The notes beneath the pieces are model-generated. The model was not told where the DNA came from. It searched no databases and worked only from the letters and a program-made list of their open reading frames with translations. This document shows positions 27,222 to 35,696 of a stretch of DNA of 64,000 bases, piece after piece. A program made the position numbers and the translations under genes. This stretch comes from Geoanaerobacter sp964528055 (GTDB taxonomy: Bacteria > Desulfobacterota > Desulfuromonadia > Geobacterales > DSM-12255). Location: NCBI GenBank assembly GCA_964528055.1, contig CAZGQM010000002.1:186001-250000 (forward strand), read 5' to 3'. Every line of letters starts with the position of its first letter. The first letter of the stretch is position 1.

Positions 27222-27660
27222 AGGTGCTCCTTATTGTGTGTATGTCATAACGGATGTTCTTTCAGTTCTCCCGGTGCAGGATCATATGTTGTAGTAGTTC
27301 GTGAATCTTGGGGGTATTAATTCCCACAATTATTATGAGTAACTCCTTGAATTGCATCGAGTTCGTGTAATTTTATCCGCACACGTCGGGCCCAGATGTT
27401 CCGTTCGCAACAGGGCTTTGCGGGGCATGGGCTGCCGGAAATTGCACGGACGCACGGGCGATTTACGAAAAGATTTTCTGGGAGCCGTGATGGCCCCCTG
27501 GGGGTAGCGGTCGAGTCGGCATTGATACACCCTAAATATTTTTTTGAAAAAGTCTGAGTGATCCGTGCAATTCCCGCGACCCCTCGCCGCTAGTAGAACT
27601 GCGGCGCACGGGTCCCCGAGCCGTCTTCGAGCTGTCCGTGCGCCGTCCTGCGTCCTCCCC
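27222..27660. other. GC-rich intergenic region with inverted repeats
   Basis: No gene supported. It contains a perfect 10-bp inverted repeat (CGGCGCACGG 27602-27611, CCGTGCGCCG 27636-27645) just behind the primase stop, and a longer-range pair, GGAAATTGCACGG near 27437 with CCGTGCAATTCC near 27562. On the minus strand the first could end primase transcription; the set could also be an origin or regulatory RNA of the element. Confidence 0.5.
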
Positions 27661-30324
27661 CTAGTAGGGGTCTGTCAGATCTTCATCATCATTACCTTGT
27701 AATCCAACATCTTGATACAGTGGCCAATCAACAACTCCCCCCATATACCTTTCAAATTCGGCACGGGCCTGCTGGAGGGACGGCAGCAGATACCCCCGAT
27801 GACGACTAAAATGAGACTGCATCTGATGACTCTTCGCACCGGGACATATCTTCACCATCGCCTGAGATATGATGATCGCTGAAGGCTTTTTGTGCATTCT
27901 CCCGCCATTGACCTCAATTATCCCTGTAATCGCATCTGCTGTACTTATGAACTCCGGCCAACTATCTTGCCCAGAAAGAGCACCATTATAAAGACCGTCA
28001 TGCCACCATCGTTGTATCGGGTCGAGACTGTGTAATTTCTGCTCTACCAACTCCCTAGTATTGGGTTTGTTCCTGACATTAAAATTCGACAAATCCATCA
28101 ACAACAGGTCATGCACCATGGCTTCAACTCCGCCATTGTCGATTTCATCATTAAGTACCTTCCAGTATTCGTGATCCCCTTTGCGTGCCTCAGACACGCG
28201 CAAGGTGAAATCCCGCCGATCATCCCGTTCTGTATTCTTGAAATGGTCGGCGTTGGTGGCAGCAAAGAACCGGTGGCAGCTCCTGATCTGCCGTGATGGT
28301 TGGTATTTTTCGCTGATCTGGATGATAGGCTCTGTGACAATGGATTTCAGTTCATCGGTGCCCCGACGATTACCGGCGAAGAGGGCCTCATCCATAAAGA
28401 CAATATAGGCACGTTCCAGAACGGCATTGAAGGTACCGATGACTGCATCTATATTGTTGACCTGAATATAGGTGGCAGACCATACCTTCTGCAGAATGCG
28501 ACCGAGAGTACCTTTTCCGGTTCCCTGACCTGAGAGCAGGATGATCATGACGCCGGGTTTATCTTCAGGCTGTTGCAGGGCATGAGCGATATACATGATC
28601 AGATATAGGTAGCTGCCCCAGTCCCCATTGCATATGACATCGTGCAAGAATTCTTGGATCAGTAACCACTGACCTTCCACGGGTATGATTGTTGGCCCTT
28701 CCCAGAGGTTGAGATATTTAGGGGATGTGCCTTGCGGATTGAATTCGGTCCCGTGATAACAGACGGTATCGGGGTTGACAAAGAATGCACTGACCATACG
28801 GTTCGGATCAATTGCATTAGGAAATTCCGCAATTATGGCACGCTCGATGAGCAACGATCCATCGCTACGGTTGGACAGGAAAAGTTTTCGAGCTGTGTTC
28901 TGTGCAGTGCGAGCACCGAGAGCTTCCCGGTCGAAAACGCACAGTTTGCCTCCAAAATTGATCAGCCCGAATTTTTGCTGCATGGCAGCGATCGGAGTCA
29001 GGACCGGTGATCTCTCAGGCGGCGCTACGGGGTCACTCTCATCTGCGCCCCCTTCAGACTCGCATATTTCAAAAGCGTCACCGTGCATTATTGCCGAAAC
29101 GTCGGCACCGGCGTTCCGCGCCATCATGATGAGGGTGCGCTCCGTTATAGGGTTGGAAATATCGAGGCGGAAACTGCGCCACTTGTTTGCTATCTCTCGA
29201 TAACCCTTATACTTTATACCGCGACTACTCCATGTATCTGCGATTTCAAGGCCCTCGGGGGAACCTCGAGTGATATAGAATATGGCCATCAGTACCTTCA
29301 GCCAGTCCATGTACGGTAAATCAGCTTCTATCCATGCCAAAAGCGCGAGGATGATGCTGGTCGGCAGTATCTGCTCAGGTGTATCCTCATCGGTTTCTTG
29401 CGTAGTAATGTTTACAGGGGGGTAAACCGCCTGTCCGATCGCGATCAAAGCGTCAGCTGATGCAATACCTGCATTGTGGTGCCAAGAGTTTGCCTGCTGA
29501 ATTCTTGAAGGGTGGCAGCACCAAGCACCTTGGGCCTGATACATTCTGGCCCCTGACGAATCCTTCTTGCTCACTTCCCCTGCAAGAAATCTTTTGTCTA
29601 ATCCATGCCATGCCGAGGAGTATTCTTCAGGTGTGACCGGGCGGTCGATCGGGATGATCAGTCGAACACGCATCCCAGGTTTTTCTGTGCTGCCGTGGGA
29701 AAATGTAGTGTATGCAACATAGGTGATCCCTTCTTTCCTCAACAACTCCAAGGAACTCATCAATGCTGCTTCTGGAATCCCATCGACATCAGCCATCAGG
29801 AACGTTGCTTCTGTGACATGATCCTTTGATCGCATTTTGCCGATAACGGGAAATCCCTTGAACTTGGCAATTGCAAGAGTATTACCGGTGAGGGGTGCAT
29901 CCTTGAGCAAGCACGGTACCGCAAATACCCCATCTTTTTTCTCAGAGAGGATTAACGGTCGCCCCGGTGATAATTGCTTGCTGATATCAGTCCAGATGGC
30001 GTCCTTCAGCTCTCGGGCAGGTCTGGTATTCGATATTCCAGCAAAGGTGGTTACTGATCCGCGCCATTCTGTCAGGGGGATGTCACTCAAGATAGGGTCG
30101 GTCTGAGCTTGAGCGCTACTATTAGAGGCGTATGTCAGTGACGCTTCAAGAGGTGTGACAAGATACGGTTCTGTTAGAAAATTAGTTTGTGGCTGCTGAG
30201 GAGGGTGGACAGCTGTTATAGAAGATGCGGACTCCGTATCGGTAGTGCTTGGACTGATTTTGTTGATGCGGATAGTGGCAGGGTCAATATTGCAAATAGA
30301 TTTTTGTGATGAATAATCGGGCAT
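27661..30324 (-). CDS. Element primase-helicase (NrS-1 polymerase/DUF5906-like)
   Basis: 887 residues. An N-terminal archaeo-eukaryotic-type primase fold is suggested by FLMADVDGIP (~175; D-x-D metal site) and the PGMRVRLIIPIDRPVTPEEY segment. A PriCT-like middle follows (IEADLPYMDWLKVLMAIFYI). A superfamily 3-like helicase has Walker A LLSGQGTGKGTLGR (~595) and Walker B YIVFMDEALFAG (~645). This arrangement is seen in phage and plasmid replication proteins. It is the element's probable replication initiator, running toward the integrase. The first 90 residues are low-complexity Ser/Thr/Pro-rich. Confidence 0.82.
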   Translation of the reverse strand: MPDYSSQKSICNIDPATIRINKISPSTTDTESASSITAVHPPQQPQTNFLTEPYLVTPLEASLTYASNSSAQAQTDPILSDIPLTEWRGSVTTFAGISNTRPARELKDAIWTDISKQLSPGRPLILSEKKDGVFAVPCLLKDAPLTGNTLAIAKFKGFPVIGKMRSKDHVTEATFLMADVDGIPEAALMSSLELLRKEGITYVAYTTFSHGSTEKPGMRVRLIIPIDRPVTPEEYSSAWHGLDKRFLAGEVSKKDSSGARMYQAQGAWCCHPSRIQQANSWHHNAGIASADALIAIGQAVYPPVNITTQETDEDTPEQILPTSIILALLAWIEADLPYMDWLKVLMAIFYITRGSPEGLEIADTWSSRGIKYKGYREIANKWRSFRLDISNPITERTLIMMARNAGADVSAIMHGDAFEICESEGGADESDPVAPPERSPVLTPIAAMQQKFGLINFGGKLCVFDREALGARTAQNTARKLFLSNRSDGSLLIERAIIAEFPNAIDPNRMVSAFFVNPDTVCYHGTEFNPQGTSPKYLNLWEGPTIIPVEGQWLLIQEFLHDVICNGDWGSYLYLIMYIAHALQQPEDKPGVMIILLSGQGTGKGTLGRILQKVWSATYIQVNNIDAVIGTFNAVLERAYIVFMDEALFAGNRRGTDELKSIVTEPIIQISEKYQPSRQIRSCHRFFAATNADHFKNTERDDRRDFTLRVSEARKGDHEYWKVLNDEIDNGGVEAMVHDLLLMDLSNFNVRNKPNTRELVEQKLHSLDPIQRWWHDGLYNGALSGQDSWPEFISTADAITGIIEVNGGRMHKKPSAIIISQAMVKICPGAKSHQMQSHFSRHRGYLLPSLQQARAEFERYMGGVVDWPLYQDVGLQGNDDEDLTDPY

Positions 30325-31132
30325 TAGCCTAACCTCAATAAGTGATACATCCTAGTAGGATGCTTACTACTGAGGACATTCCCACTCATGCAGGAGGCTC
30401 TTGCCTAGCGTCTAACAGCCTTTCGGCTATGTCCTATCAGACGCTATTTTGCCACTTTGGCCATATAAGTTGAAAAATATGATTAATATACTTGTGTCGA
30501 ATGTCCTCCTTCTCGATGTTAGGTTAAGGTACTTTCGTGAGGGTGAAATTTCTTGACTAGATTATGGCTTTTTGGACTGATGTTTTTCTCGGTCAAGAGT
30601 TATGTGCCTTAAACCTTAGTCTAAAAAAATATCCTTGTAAAAGTGCCTTTAATAGACAAAATAACATAACAAAAACAACATGTTATGACTAGCATAGCTG
30701 CTAAGGAGCGTGATGTCAAGCTGAATTTTGCAACTTTTTTCTGGCCGTGCCGAGGTGCATGTGTCTCTGAGCAGCACCAGTCGCCACCGATGCATCTCAG
30801 AACTCAGACTCCTCAGCACCAGAGAAAAGTTTATCCATTGGTTCACTGCCCCAGCATTCCCGATCTCTCGGCAAAGCGGCCCCCTGGATCTGATAGCCGA
30901 TGCAGTGGTGCCGACCGCCTCTGGCCGATGGTTGCCCCCATCCCCCATGGCCCGGCCAGTCTATGGCACCCCTGAATGGTCATATTTCTTAGTGTTGCAC
31001 TGCATGATCAAGAAGTCTGGATATGATCACACTCTTGAATATCCTTGTTGTTTGAAATGAGAAAGCTGGCACCCGAAGATACCAGCCGTGATTTGAGATA
31101 AATTGATTGAACCCGTTACATTAAAGAAAGGG
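30325..31132. other. Long stretch without a confident gene
   Basis: About 800 bp. The part next to the primase start is AT-rich with hairpins CATCC/GGATG (30348) and a long stem at 30406. Between ~30730 and 30980 base composition becomes GC-rich; several frames stay open for 90-110 codons but none has a ribosome site or a known family. It may hold a decayed gene. Confidence 0.5.
30406..30446. promoter_or_regulatory. Stem-loop upstream of the primase gene
   Basis: TAGCGTCT pairs with AGACGCTA, with an inner AGCC-TTTC-GGCT hairpin. An outer CTAACCT (30331) / AGGTTA (30522) pair brackets the area. It lies in the primase leader and could be an operator, origin or leader RNA. Confidence 0.4.
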
Positions 31133-31176
31133 GCACCCCTTCAGATTGAACTTAAAGGATTAATCTAAAGGGGTGC
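31133..31176 (-). terminator. Terminator of the klcA operon
   Basis: A 15-bp inverted repeat with one mismatch: GCACCCCTTCAGATT and AATCTAAAGGGGTGC. Read on the minus strand it is followed by CCCTTTCTTT. Confidence 0.7.
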
Positions 31177-31236
31177 TGCAAAATGGCCCTCCTCTTATCG
31201 TTCTATTTGCCGCTTCGAGAGTCCACTTGATCCTGT

Positions 31237-31638
31237 TCAGTCGATAGCTCTAAATATCTCCCTGCTTTCTGGATGATCCATCATGTACTCTCGCAACAGA
31301 TGAAAGTGTTCAGCGCACATTACCGACAATTCTTCCGAGAACGACAGATGACTGTATGCGAATAAACAGACAGTTATCCCGAAGGCATCCGCCGATAACG
31401 TGCCTTCATATCCGTTCATACTGACCACATGAAAAGGCTTGTCCGAATCCGGTGCCATGTAGAAGCCCCCGTTGGAAAGCTCGTAAATATTCCAGTATCC
31501 ACCGGTATAGTCCCTGGAAAGGTTGCCCGCCATGTTGAAAATGAAAGGCTCGACCCTGAAAGGGAAGTCATCTCCGAAATGATTGGCTGTGTAGTTGATA
31601 CGATCATCATCATTCAGTTGTATTTTGTAGATTGTCAT
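31237..31638 (-). CDS. klcA: KlcA/ArdB-type antirestriction protein
   Basis: 133 residues from ATG 31638 behind a perfect AAGGAGG; an upstream in-frame Met lies before that site. It has the family signatures DYTGGYWNIYELSNGGFYMA and GYEGTLSADAFGITVCLFAY, then SHLSF. KlcA/ArdB proteins on plasmids and islands block type I restriction enzymes without binding them as DNA mimics. It is the last gene of a minus-strand series and has terminators on both sides. Its presence argues for horizontal transfer of the element. Confidence 0.88.
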   Translation of the reverse strand: MTIYKIQLNDDDRINYTANHFGDDFPFRVEPFIFNMAGNLSRDYTGGYWNIYELSNGGFYMAPDSDKPFHVVSMNGYEGTLSADAFGITVCLFAYSHLSFSEELSVMCAEHFHLLREYMMDHPESREIFRAID

Positions 31639-31651
31639 TGAATACCTCCTT

Positions 31652-31682
31652 AAAAAAGGCCGATACCTCAATAGATACCGGC
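31652..31682 (-). terminator. Terminator ending the small-gene operon
   Basis: Minus-strand stem GCCGGTATC/GGTATCGGC followed by CTTTTTTA; it separates the small coupled genes from klcA. Confidence 0.65.
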
Positions 31683-31702
31683 AATTTATTGAGTATTTAT
31701 AG

Positions 31703-31903
31703 CTACTTGCCAGCTTGACAGATATCCTTCAAGACCTTTAACAAGCCAGCCGCAACAAGCATCCCGAAAATACCGACCTGCAATCCAAGCCTTGCCGCAA
31801 CAACCAGGAGGATGAACAGCCCCAGCCACCATTTGCAGTCTCTGTCTGGATGTAGCTTCCAGAGTACAAGCATCGCTATGATACCAATGTCTGTGAAGTT
31901 CAT
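31703..31903 (-). CDS. Small membrane protein, last of coupled series
   Basis: 66 residues with two hydrophobic segments (IGIIAMLVLW; WWLGLFILLVVAARLGLQVG running into a third weak one). Its ATG overlaps the previous stop as ATGA at 31900-31903, so translation is coupled. No family recognised. Confidence 0.6.
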   Translation of the reverse strand: MNFTDIGIIAMLVLWKLHPDRDCKWWLGLFILLVVAARLGLQVGIFGMLVAAGLLKVLKDICQAGK

Positions 31904-32337
31904 GGTGATGCTTCCGGGCTGCTCTTGCCTTTCTTCTTCTGAGGAGAGGAATCTGATATGAGTTCCAGGATAGAATTGATATATGCCGCAGGATCAACGC
32001 TCTCATATCTCTTGCGGTTGTCTTCCTGAACTACACACTGAACCAGACTTTCATGAATGAGCACACTCAGCAGTGCCGACCCGCTACTTTGACTACGGCC
32101 AGCATATAGACGTTCCTGGAATAGTCTTCCTGTAATCGGCTCTCCTGATGTCAGAAGAGAAGTGATATCTGAAAGGCTGATGAATATTTTCGAGAGAATA
32201 GCGCCGCCGCTGGATTCCTGAAGTTGCATATAGATGTTCTTCTCGCTGCCAACTCCTACATTGAACTTGATCTTTCCATTGCCGGACAAGTTGGCGCATG
32301 TTCCGTTCTGCACTATTTGTATAGACTCTTCACTCAT
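31900..32337 (-). CDS. Unknown element protein (145 aa)
   Basis: Soluble, no recognised family. It opens MSEESIQIVQNGTCANLSGN, with a beta-rich first half, and ends in a basic Lys/Ser tail (QKKKGKSSPEASP). It overlaps the upstream gene by 8 bp and the downstream one by 4 bp, with GGAGAGAG before its start. Being in the same unit as tiny membrane proteins and upstream of klcA, it could be a regulator or anti-defence factor, but nothing in the sequence proves it. Confidence 0.6.
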   Translation of the reverse strand: MSEESIQIVQNGTCANLSGNGKIKFNVGVGSEKNIYMQLQESSGGAILSKIFISLSDITSLLTSGEPITGRLFQERLYAGRSQSSGSALLSVLIHESLVQCVVQEDNRKRYESVDPAAYINSILELISDSSPQKKKGKSSPEASP

Positions 32338-32725
32338 GACTCTCTCCTTGGGTAGTTGAGTTTTTCATATTCAAATAAGATGCTGAAAAAGGCTCAAGCG
32401 TTGCCATACCCCCGCATACTTCATCCAGCACTGCCGACAAATCTTCCACTTCCGAGACAGTCCAACCGGCAGTAGATAGGTGCCGGTATGCTTCCTCGGG
32501 ATTGGTTGTGAGAACGTACTCCGTCTTATTTTCCAGTTCAGCTCGAAGTAGGGTTACTCCAGACGATGCCATTGGGTGCCGGTGCAGAATGCAGAGCAGG
32601 GCGTATGCCTCAGCTTCTTCTCTCTTTACAACGCCGTCATACTCAATGATTCCAGCTCGTTCCTCATACTCGATGCGGAAATCACTTGTGAGCCTATTCA
32701 CCAAATCATCAATGATCTTCTTCAT
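32330..32725 (-). CDS. Unknown element protein (131 aa)
   Basis: No family recognised. Acidic, predicted mostly helical, with the segment EAEAYALLCILHRHPMASSG in its first half. Start ATG 32725 overlaps the stop of the 31-aa gene (ATGA) behind GGGAGG; its end overlaps the next gene by 8 bp. Clearly part of the coupled operon. Confidence 0.6.
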   Translation of the reverse strand: MKKIIDDLVNRLTSDFRIEYEERAGIIEYDGVVKREEAEAYALLCILHRHPMASSGVTLLRAELENKTEYVLTTNPEEAYRHLSTAGWTVSEVEDLSAVLDEVCGGMATLEPFSASYLNMKNSTTQGESHE

Positions 32726-32817
32726 GGCTTCCTCCCGTGCTCTATCCAGATCATCAACAAACCTATAGCTGCAATCAATCCGATTACCGTCTTCAATACA
32801 ATGACCAAGACGCTCAT
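32722..32817 (-). CDS. 31-residue single-helix membrane peptide
   Basis: A tiny gene found from its overlaps: ATG 32817 overlaps the previous stop (ATGA), and its own stop overlaps the next ATG (ATGA). The product is nearly all one hydrophobic helix (VLVIVLKTVIGLIAAIGLL) with a charged end (EHGRKP). Both 4-bp overlaps and the GAGGAAG site make it credible despite its size. Confidence 0.55.
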   Translation of the reverse strand: MSVLVIVLKTVIGLIAAIGLLMIWIEHGRKP

Positions 32818-32999
32818 TGCTTCCTCCACGGCATTCTCAGGGGGCCATTCTTCTTCCAGATGAACAGACCGGCCAATAAGACAACTACAGCGGCTATACA
32901 CTTGAGCGTGAACTCCAGGATGACCACGATGACGGACAATGCCCCGAGCTTGATCAGAAGGGCGGCGAATACGATGGCTGCGAGTGCTAAAAAGAACAT
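32814..32999 (-). CDS. Small two-helix membrane protein
   Basis: 61 residues with AAAGGAG before ATG 32999. Two membrane helices (FFLALAAIVFAALLI; AVVVLLAGLFIW) and a basic tail (MPWRKQ). First gene of the coupled small-gene unit. Topology resembles holin-like or membrane-sensing peptides, but no family is recognised. Confidence 0.6.
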   Translation of the reverse strand: MFFLALAAIVFAALLIKLGALSVIVVILEFTLKCIAAVVVLLAGLFIWKKNGPLRMPWRKQ

Positions 33000-33022
33000 G
33001 ATGTTTTCTCCTTTCGTTGGGC

Positions 33023-33048
33023 AAAAAAATAGCCCCGATAACGGAGCT
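33023..33048 (-). terminator. Terminator after the 65-aa gene
   Basis: Minus-strand AGCTCCG-TTAT-CGGGGCT followed by ATTTTTTTGC. Confidence 0.7.
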
Positions 33049-33079
33049 TGGTGGACGCTACTTGAATTGTGAGTTGAGT

Positions 33080-33277
33080 TTACAGGTTGCGGGTGATTTC
33101 CCAGATTTCTAAGGCAGTTTCTATGTATGGGCGAGGGTCAAATTGATCTTCGAACACAGCTTTTACTTCCTGGTAGGCCAGTTCAAGGTCTTCGGGGGAT
33201 ATGGTGGACAAATCGATGCGGTTGGATAGAGCGGAAAGAATGTCTTGCATGGTTACAACAAAGATTGGATCAGTCAC
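33080..33277 (-). CDS. Small acidic unknown protein
   Basis: 65 residues with a perfect AAGGAGGTG site 6 bases before ATG 33277. Acidic and helical (ISPEDLELAYQEVKAVFEDQ); no family recognised. It has its own terminator, so it is a single-gene transcription unit. Confidence 0.6.
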   Translation of the reverse strand: MTDPIFVVTMQDILSALSNRIDLSTISPEDLELAYQEVKAVFEDQFDPRPYIETALEIWEITRNL

Positions 33278-33331
33278 ATGGGTTCACCTCCTTTCTGTGT
33301 TTGGGATTGAGTTGCTGACTGATGGATGAGC

Positions 33332-33365
33332 AAAAAGAAAGCCCCGATGGCGGAAACCAAGGGGC
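33332..33365 (-). terminator. Terminator after the exported 113-aa gene
   Basis: Minus-strand GCCCC...TGG...CCA...GGGGC stem followed by TTTCTTTTTG. Confidence 0.7.
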
Positions 33366-33421
33366 AATGGATAGTTGCTTGTAAGGGAGACTCTTAGATA
33401 GGTGTTTTAATCATCGGCTTC

Positions 33422-33763
33422 CTACTCTATTCCCAAAAGACGTTTCATCTGTTCCACGCAGTCTTCATGAGAAATTTCGTCAAAAGACAAAACAATCCAC
33501 TCGTTTGAGAGATTTTGAAGAAAAGCCTGCTGTTCTCCCGTGTAGCCACCCATAGAGTTACGAGCATTTACGCCTAAACAGGCAAATTCGTTTAATTGTG
33601 TAAATTTACCGAATTTTGCTGAGTAGGGGTCTTTTAGCTTGCTAAGAACGACCTTTTTTACGGCTGCTTTAGCGCTGCCTTTTTTTGCAGCAGCATTCCC
33701 ATCGCCTAAAACTGCAAACAGAAGACATGCGCAAATTGTCGTTATAAATTTCCATTGAAACAT
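33422..33763 (-). CDS. Small exported protein
   Basis: 113 residues behind AAGGAGGT. A signal peptide (FITTICACLLFAVLGDGNAA) is followed by a basic, Lys/Ala-rich stretch, and two later cysteines (FACLGVNARN and EDCVEQM) could form a disulfide. The middle VVLSKLKDPYSAKFGKF resembles the small phage/plasmid-type 'VKxxLKDPxSAxF' periplasmic proteins. Probably periplasmic; function unknown. Confidence 0.65.
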   Translation of the reverse strand: MFQWKFITTICACLLFAVLGDGNAAAKKGSAKAAVKKVVLSKLKDPYSAKFGKFTQLNEFACLGVNARNSMGGYTGEQQAFLQNLSNEWIVLSFDEISHEDCVEQMKRLLGIE

Positions 33764-33810
33764 ATTTACCTCCTTTTCTTATTATAAAAATTAAATTAGC
33801 ACGTAAAAAC

Positions 33811-34916
33811 CTATTGTGATTTAGGTATATGCGCTGAAATGCTGAGCAAGATTCCGACCGCAAACAAACTGACCACCAGAGAGCTTCCTCCGTAGCTTAT
33901 GAAAGGCAGCGCCAATCCTTTAGTTGGTAAAAGACCAAGTACAACCCCCACGTTGATTACTGCCTGTAATCCAAACAGCACAGAAATTCCAATGGCAAGA
34001 AAATGTCCAAACTTGTCAGGTGTAGACAATGCAATCATCAACCCTCGCTGCACCAGCAGGAAAAACATGCCAATAACAGCGATCATACCCATCAATCCCA
34101 TCTCTTCACCAAGCACTGCCAGAATGAAATCGGTATGCGCTTCCGGCAAAAAGAAAAGCTTTTGCGAACTCTCGCCCAATCCCTTCCCAAAGATTCCTCC
34201 AAGCCCAAATGCAAACATGGACTGAATAATCTGGTAGCCGTTACCTTGGGGATCTTTCCATGGATTCAAAAAAGTTTTCCAACGCTCCAAACGATAGGGA
34301 ACAGTCATCACCAGGTGGTAAAGAATAGGGAGTGACAGAAGGATGACAGCGAGGATGTGGCTTAAACGTGTCCCAGCAGCAAACAGCATGACAAATGAAA
34401 CGAGAGAAAGGGTTATTGCAGAACCGAGATCAGGTTGTTTCAGCAGTAGTAGCAATAGAGGTACAAGTACAATCATATACGGCAAGAATCCGTTGAAGAG
34501 GGATTTCACCCTTTCGATTTTCCTCTCAAGCGAGTAAGCCATGAAGATGATGAATGCAATCTTTGCCAATTCCGACGGTTGAAACCGGAACCCATATACC
34601 AGCTTGATCCATCGTGACGAACCGCCAGCAGAGCCACCAATGACAGGAACCAGAACAAGCACCAGAAGTATAAGGCTGGCAATCAGCATAAACACCGCAA
34701 GCTTTTTCCAAAGGCTGTAATCAATCAGCATGACGCAACACATAATCAAAACACCAATTACTGCAAAAGCTCCTTGGCGCTTGAGAAAGTAAAAACTGTC
34801 GTGGTTCTTTCAGCCATGACCGCCGATGATGAATAGACCATGACCAACCCGAAGCAGGTCAGAGTTAGGACGATTACCAAGAGAATGAGATCGTGTTTTG
34901 CGAATAGTTTTATCAT
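33811..34916 (-). pseudogene. ftsW: ftsW-like gene broken by a frameshift
   Basis: The C-terminal 312 codons (33811-34749) encode FtsW/RodA-type helices with FQPSELAKIAFIIFMAYSL, AHTDFILAVLGEEMGL and KGLALPFISYGGSS. The missing N-terminus is in another frame from ATG 34916 (MIKLFAKHDLILLVIVL, CFGLVMVYSSSAVMAERTT). Near 34800 the frames join as SFYFLKRQGAFAVIGVL if one base is added. Repaired length is ~368 aa, normal for FtsW. FtsW polymerises septal peptidoglycan; a copy on a mobile element is unusual. A natural mutation or sequence error cannot be told apart here. Confidence 0.85.
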
Positions 34917-35013
34917 GGAGCATTAACCCCGCTGTGCATATTGATTCTGTTAAATAAGTAAATATGGACTCTGGTTCCTACCAAAGTTGCGTTTAAGCTT
35001 CCCCTCATGAAAG

Positions 35014-35045
35014 AAAAGGGCCTTCAAAAATGGAGGCCCTTTTTT
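35014..35045 (-). terminator. Terminator between SHOCT and ftsW-like genes
   Basis: AAAAGGGCCT...AGGCCCTTTT stem with T runs in both directions; it ends the SHOCT gene on the minus strand. Confidence 0.75.
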
Positions 35046-35048
35046 CAA

Positions 35049-35522
35049 TCAGTACTTGTTACCTTCTAGCAGCTTCTTTTTCTGAATTTCAAACTCTGAA
35101 TCAGATATGATACCCTTCTCTCTTAAGTCATCGAATTTGAGTATTTCGCCATGTACATCTTTAGGTGCTTCTATTGTTCGAGGAGTATTCGAGTCTTTTC
35201 TAATGATGTTCTTGTACATTCCCAACCCTGCCCCAATTGCAGCACCGGCTAAAGGACCGATAACCGGAACTGGGATAGCAATGCCTGCTCCCACAACAGC
35301 ACCAGCCGCCGCATCTTTAACCATACCCGACCGCATGGCCTCTTTGCCTAATTTGACAGCATCTTCACCAAGCGCATTTGCATTCTTCTTTGCCCATTCG
35401 GCAGCAATCTTAGCATCTTCCTGATCTACCTTCCCGTCCCCGTTCAAATCTCCAACAAGGATTGCCGTTGCGGAAATTACCTCTTTTGCTTTTTTGGCAA
35501 ATATATTTAGTTCTTCTTTCAT
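35049..35522 (-). CDS. EF-hand/dockerin-like, glycine-zipper, SHOCT protein
   Basis: 157 residues from ATG 35522 behind AAGGAGTG; the frame is open ~30 codons upstream. Order: helical N end, a calcium-loop motif VGDLNGDGKVDQEDA, a hydrophobic Gly/Ala/Pro zipper (AAAGAVVGAGIAIPVPVIGP and on), and a C-terminal SHOCT domain (ILKFDDLREKGIISDSEFEI, then KKLL). SHOCT domains mediate oligomer contacts and often end membrane-associated proteins. No signal peptide, so probably a cytosolic or membrane-inserted protein. Divergent from the XRE regulator. Confidence 0.7.
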   Translation of the reverse strand: MKEELNIFAKKAKEVISATAILVGDLNGDGKVDQEDAKIAAEWAKKNANALGEDAVKLGKEAMRSGMVKDAAAGAVVGAGIAIPVPVIGPLAGAAIGAGLGMYKNIIRKDSNTPRTIEAPKDVHGEILKFDDLREKGIISDSEFEIQKKKLLEGNKY

Positions 35523-35696
35523 AGGCACTCCTTGAATCGTTGTTCGTTTAGAAAGCCGCCCATCAATAATGTATTGTTTCCAATGAGCATATTTTATACT
35601 AATTGCAAGCACAACTTGTGCTTAGTCGTATTTTTCAAGCATGGCCCCGTGTATGCCCACAGCTTGTGGATGTATTTTCAACACACAAGGTGGGCT

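Noticed and set aside
27333..27530. A 65-codon minus-strand frame between integrase and primase
   Set aside because: No ribosome site; runs through the GC-rich inverted-repeat block; no family features.
30649..31060. Open frames of 90-110 codons on both strands
   Set aside because: No ribosome sites, odd composition and no recognisable motif; left as unassigned DNA.
33811..34749. Complete 312-aa FtsW
   Set aside because: FtsW is normally ~370 aa and the missing N-terminus is visible in another frame just upstream, so the gene is frameshifted.
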